A DNA stretch of 9,734 bases from CAYSEW01 sp964430245 (GTDB lineage: Bacteria; Bacteroidota; Bacteroidia; Flavobacteriales_D; Parvicellaceae), in the NCBI GenBank assembly GCA_964430245.1, contig CAYSEW010000047.1, forward strand, positions 1 to 9,734. Direction: 5' to 3'. Below, piece by piece: positions 7,048 to 9,734 of this stretch (the first letter of the stretch is position 1; each line of letters starts with the position of its first letter). The notes beneath the pieces were generated by a model, which was given only the letters and a program-made list of their open reading frames with translations, had not been told where the DNA came from and ran no database searches. Both the position numbers and the translations under genes were made by a program.

Positions 7048-7060
7048 TTTATTCTACAAT
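7041..7060. terminator. Weak A/T hairpin between the convergent stops
   Basis: ATTGTA (7041-7046) and TACAAT (7055-7060) form a perfect 6-bp stem with an 8-base loop. It covers both facing stop codons (TAA at 7045-7047 on plus; TTA at 7049-7051, a TAA on minus). T-rich DNA follows on the plus side. It is the only structure available to end either transcript and is too weak to be a confident bidirectional terminator. Confidence 0.22.
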
Positions 7061-9469
7061 CAATTTATTTGTCTGATTTCCTGCTTTAACAAAATACATT
7101 CCTTTGCTTAAACTTGATAGGTCTAATTGATGAATTTTATTTTTGACTAGATCATTTGAAATGATTTTACCATTCAGGTCAAAAAAGGTTAGTTCATAAG
7201 GAACTTTAGTAGATGAAATCGTTAGTTGTTCAAAAGCAGGATTAGGGAACATTTGTATAAAGTTTTGAAAAGTTGCAGATTGAACATTTACAAATGAATT
7301 ATTTCCAGAGCAACTCCAGCTAGCCTCCCATCCATCAGCAGTAGTTGCTATGTCTGATGTGAATTTAAATGTAATGCTATTCCCACTAGAGATAAGGTCT
7401 TGAGGAATTGAATTACCACTGAAAGGCGATCCTGGAAATTGTGGAGCATAAATAGAAGGTCCATCATAAGCATAGAGATAATCATATCCACTTTCTACAT
7501 CAAATGCTTGAAAACTAACAGTAATGGTATCTAGCGCATTAATTGTATATTCCCAGTCTTCGTAATGTAGGTACACTCCTTCAGAACCTCCAGAGTCGTT
7601 AAATTTCCCATTACAAGAATTGATTGAGAATGCCCCATTTTGTATTGGAGTTTCAACCATACCTCCAGTATATGCAGAGGTATCATTGTTACAAATTGCT
7701 GCAACACCCCAATAGATTTCCGAATTGCTTGGAAGTCCTGTAATTTGATGGTTGTTTGAGTTTGTATAAACATAGGTCCAAGGGTTGTATGTTTGATCTT
7801 TATATCTAAAAACATATTCGCTAGCAGTGCTTATCCAGCTACAATTTACAGAAGACATGGTAATGTTAGATTCTGTGAGGTTATAAGGTGTTTCGCAATT
7901 ACTAGAATTATTATTAGAAGTGTAGTTTGCAGACCAGCCTTGATCAATAGTTGCACAATCGGAACGAAATTCAAGTAATATTTTTCCAGACTTTCCGGTA
8001 ATTGTACCAGGACCATTTGTTCCAGTATATTTACCAATAAGTTCATCATGTACGCTATTACCATCATATATATATAGATAATCCCAGTTTAACTCTATTT
8101 CAAACTCTGTAAAGTTTAAGATTACTTCATTAGCTCCCGTAGGCTGAATCAACCAGAATGATCTTTCGTCATTTCCATAATTAGAAGTTGGTCCTCCAGA
8201 ATCATAAATGTTTCCTGATGCAGAGCTATATACTATAGGGCTATTGGTTGAGGATTCATTTATAAGACGATAGAAATATTCCCAATCCCAATTCAGTCCA
8301 GGGTCTCTATGGTTGCTGTTTTGATAATGCTGATGTCCTTTTATTTTAATACATGAACCAAGTGTATTAATTTGATATTGTGGTGGCCCATCATAGGTTC
8401 TTATTATATCTATTGGATGAGACTGTGACAAATCAACACATATGTCAGCAGATGTTTTAAACATTGTATTTGTATACCATCCCTGGTAGTCTGCTAAACC
8501 TTCATGTTCAATACCTATAGTATATGCATTCTCAGTACCTACATGCCAGGCCTTATCGGCTTCACATACCATTTGTGTTACCTGCCCATCTATTGACCTC
8601 ATGTTGTAATGAGCAGATACATTTGCAGAAGGGTTTTGAAACCATGAGATTGCTCCTGCATAGGTGCCTTCAATATCGTGAATAGTTATTGCTGTAATTG
8701 AAGCCCCGTTTCTAGAAGAATAATTAGAAGGGTCTGCAGCTACCCATAATGCACCAGGATATTCTTCACAGGGTCCAGACATTTTTTCATATAATACATT
8801 GTTATCTCCTTTAATTCCATTACTGTTTATAACAATTTTACTTGAAGATAGTATTTTGTAATTGTCCTCCCCAAAAATAGAAGGCATATCAATATGATGA
8901 TCGGAAAAATCAAAAGCTACTTGAAATTCATGTTTACTCATGAACCAAAACATAACATACAGCTGACTGTTTAATGCAAAATCTTGATTGACTGTATAAT
9001 TTGGCAGTTCACTTAAAGTTCTTAAAATTTCGGTTATTTTTTTAAAGTCATTCTTACGAACATTATGTTTTTCCATAAGACTATTAAGGGCTGCAGCATA
9101 AGCCAAAATTCCTATGTGCGCATCATTTAAAATGTCAGTTTTATTAAATCCAGATAATTCTGCAACATAAGAAAGATTGTTTTTAAAATAACCCTTTCCA
9201 TTTTTTGTTAAACCCATTACTCCGTATGTTCTCGGAAGACCTGTACAGCTAATAGGAGACTGATCATTGTAGGTGTGATTTTGAATTCTGGTATAGCTAA
9301 AAGCAACAGCTTCTAAAATACCTTTTGGGAGTCGAGGGTAAAGGGAGTAGCTTTTAGAAAAAGTGGGTTTATATAAAATAGATTCTTTGGTGATTAAAGT
9401 TTGATCAAAAGCAAGAGCATGCCCTGTAAAGATTAGAAGTGTAACTAGTGTAAATAGTTTCTGTTTCAT
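7049..9469 (-). CDS. Secreted N-acetylmuramoyl-L-alanine amidase with pseudo-transglycosylase domain, two CUB domains, FN3 and T9SS tail
   Basis: An 806-aa enzyme predicted to cut the MurNAc-L-alanine bond of peptidoglycan outside the cell. Signal peptide 1-20 ends HALA. Residues ~45-180 resemble a lysozyme-like (SLT) fold, with GVMGLTKNGKGYF and AAALNSL, but the usual catalytic Glu site reads AVAFSYTRI, so this part is probably non-catalytic. The Amidase_2 domain (~255-400) has AmpD-like zinc ligands His264, His379 and Asp389; Glu321 in IGIEHEG matches the AmpD catalytic Glu, and His387 lies where AmpD has a Lys. Then come a CUB domain (~412-517, DYLYIYDG), an FN3-like domain (~525-605), a second CUB domain (~618-720, DYLYAYDG) and a T9SS type A sorting domain (~738-806, from FPNPAF). 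CUB domains probably bind Ca2+ and ligands such as glycans. The start is a clear ATG. Convergent with the lipoprotein gene. Confidence 0.92.
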   Translation of the reverse strand: MKQKLFTLVTLLIFTGHALAFDQTLITKESILYKPTFSKSYSLYPRLPKGILEAVAFSYTRIQNHTYNDQSPISCTGLPRTYGVMGLTKNGKGYFKNNLSYVAELSGFNKTDILNDAHIGILAYAAALNSLMEKHNVRKNDFKKITEILRTLSELPNYTVNQDFALNSQLYVMFWFMSKHEFQVAFDFSDHHIDMPSIFGEDNYKILSSSKIVINSNGIKGDNNVLYEKMSGPCEEYPGALWVAADPSNYSSRNGASITAITIHDIEGTYAGAISWFQNPSANVSAHYNMRSIDGQVTQMVCEADKAWHVGTENAYTIGIEHEGLADYQGWYTNTMFKTSADICVDLSQSHPIDIIRTYDGPPQYQINTLGSCIKIKGHQHYQNSNHRDPGLNWDWEYFYRLINESSTNSPIVYSSASGNIYDSGGPTSNYGNDERSFWLIQPTGANEVILNFTEFEIELNWDYLYIYDGNSVHDELIGKYTGTNGPGTITGKSGKILLEFRSDCATIDQGWSANYTSNNNSSNCETPYNLTESNITMSSVNCSWISTASEYVFRYKDQTYNPWTYVYTNSNNHQITGLPSNSEIYWGVAAICNNDTSAYTGGMVETPIQNGAFSINSCNGKFNDSGGSEGVYLHYEDWEYTINALDTITVSFQAFDVESGYDYLYAYDGPSIYAPQFPGSPFSGNSIPQDLISSGNSITFKFTSDIATTADGWEASWSCSGNNSFVNVQSATFQNFIQMFPNPAFEQLTISSTKVPYELTFFDLNGKIISNDLVKNKIHQLDLSSLSKGMYFVKAGNQTNKLIVE

Positions 9470-9675
9470 GTAAAAATTATTAAAAAGGCAAAAAGCATCT
9501 ATAGAAGACTTGATGAAATCATTAAATCAACATCAAAACCAATAATAGTTTTGCTTAATACTGTTCTTAAAAAAGTTGTTGTGGCTTCAATTGATTAGAG
9601 AGGGTCAATTTCAAGGGTGATCACAGAAAACTTGTATAACGCAACTAAAATAGAAATTTATTATTAATTATAAAA

Positions 9676-9727
9676 GTCTAACGTTGCGTCTAAACTGCGT
9701 TTTAATGCGGTTTAGGTTTTGTTATGC
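9676..9727 (-). repeat. attC-like element D (direct-repeat partner of element C)
   Basis: On the minus strand this runs from GCATAAC (R''-like, 9721-9727) to GTTAGAC (9676-9682), the latter a perfect GTTRRRY box. The core CTAAACTGCG (9690-9699) pairs with TGCGGTTTAG (9706-9715) over 10 bp, with two G-T wobbles and a 6-base loop. TAAC (9679-9682) pairs with GTTA (9721-9724), two bases out of register with the core. Relative to element C, the A-to-G change at 9709 turns a T-A pair into T-G, and the changes at 9690 and 9715 add a C-G pair, so the stem is preserved. The 206 bp between this element and the amidase start show no gene and no clear promoter motif. Confidence 0.5.
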
Positions 9728-9734
9728 ACTTTTA

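Noticed and set aside
7531..8067. Several 60-95-codon frames on both strands inside the amidase gene
   Set aside because: They overlap the FN3 and CUB domains of an intact 806-residue protein, and their peptides have no domain character.
9617..9624. GTGATCAC palindrome upstream of the amidase
   Set aside because: An 8-bp palindrome is expected by chance at this length scale, and nothing around it supports a binding site. The same holds for TCGATCGA at 1635-1642.

Overview
The window looks like chromosomal DNA of a low-GC member of the Bacteroidota, most likely a marine or aquatic flavobacterium-like organism. Three large proteins end in type IX secretion (T9SS) type A sorting domains with the YPNP or FPNP start and a basic C-terminal tail. 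One of them also carries SprB-type repeats. Start regions are A/T-rich without clear Shine-Dalgarno boxes. T9SS is confined to this phylum.

Layout, left to right. (1) 1-47: the 3' two thirds of a tRNA-Ala(GGC). (2) 108-1556 (-) and 1809-4808 (+): two divergent secreted proteases sharing a 252-bp intergenic region. One is an M43 pappalysin-type zinc metalloprotease; the other is a lysyl-endopeptidase-like serine protease with a long modular tail and a strong terminator. (3) 4900-5259 (+): a small cytoplasmic CoA-binding (YccU-like) protein. (4) About 5254-6600: an A/T-rich, gene-poor stretch with a DUF4760-like membrane protein (-), a tiny two-helix membrane protein with a TTG start (-), an ATG-less reading-frame remnant, and three hairpin elements that resemble integron attC sites. 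(5) 6601-7047 (+) and 7049-9469 (-): a small lipocalin-like lipoprotein and a large secreted N-acetylmuramoyl-L-alanine amidase, convergent with one base between their stop codons. (6) 9676-9727: a fourth attC-like element, a direct repeat of the one at 6406-6457.

Functionally, the secreted proteins form an exoenzyme set: two proteases and one peptidoglycan amidase, all predicted to cross the outer membrane by T9SS and to be anchored or released there. This suits scavenging of protein and cell-wall debris, or lysis of other bacteria. That role is inferred from domains only.

The least ordinary signal is the run of attC-like elements. Two of them (6406-6457 and 9676-9727) match at 39 of 45 aligned bases, lie in the same orientation exactly 3270 bp apart, and bracket the lipoprotein-amidase pair. 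No integrase is visible, so at most this would be an integrase-less attC cluster. The assignment rests on R-box-like ends and hairpin folding and needs a covariance-model search.
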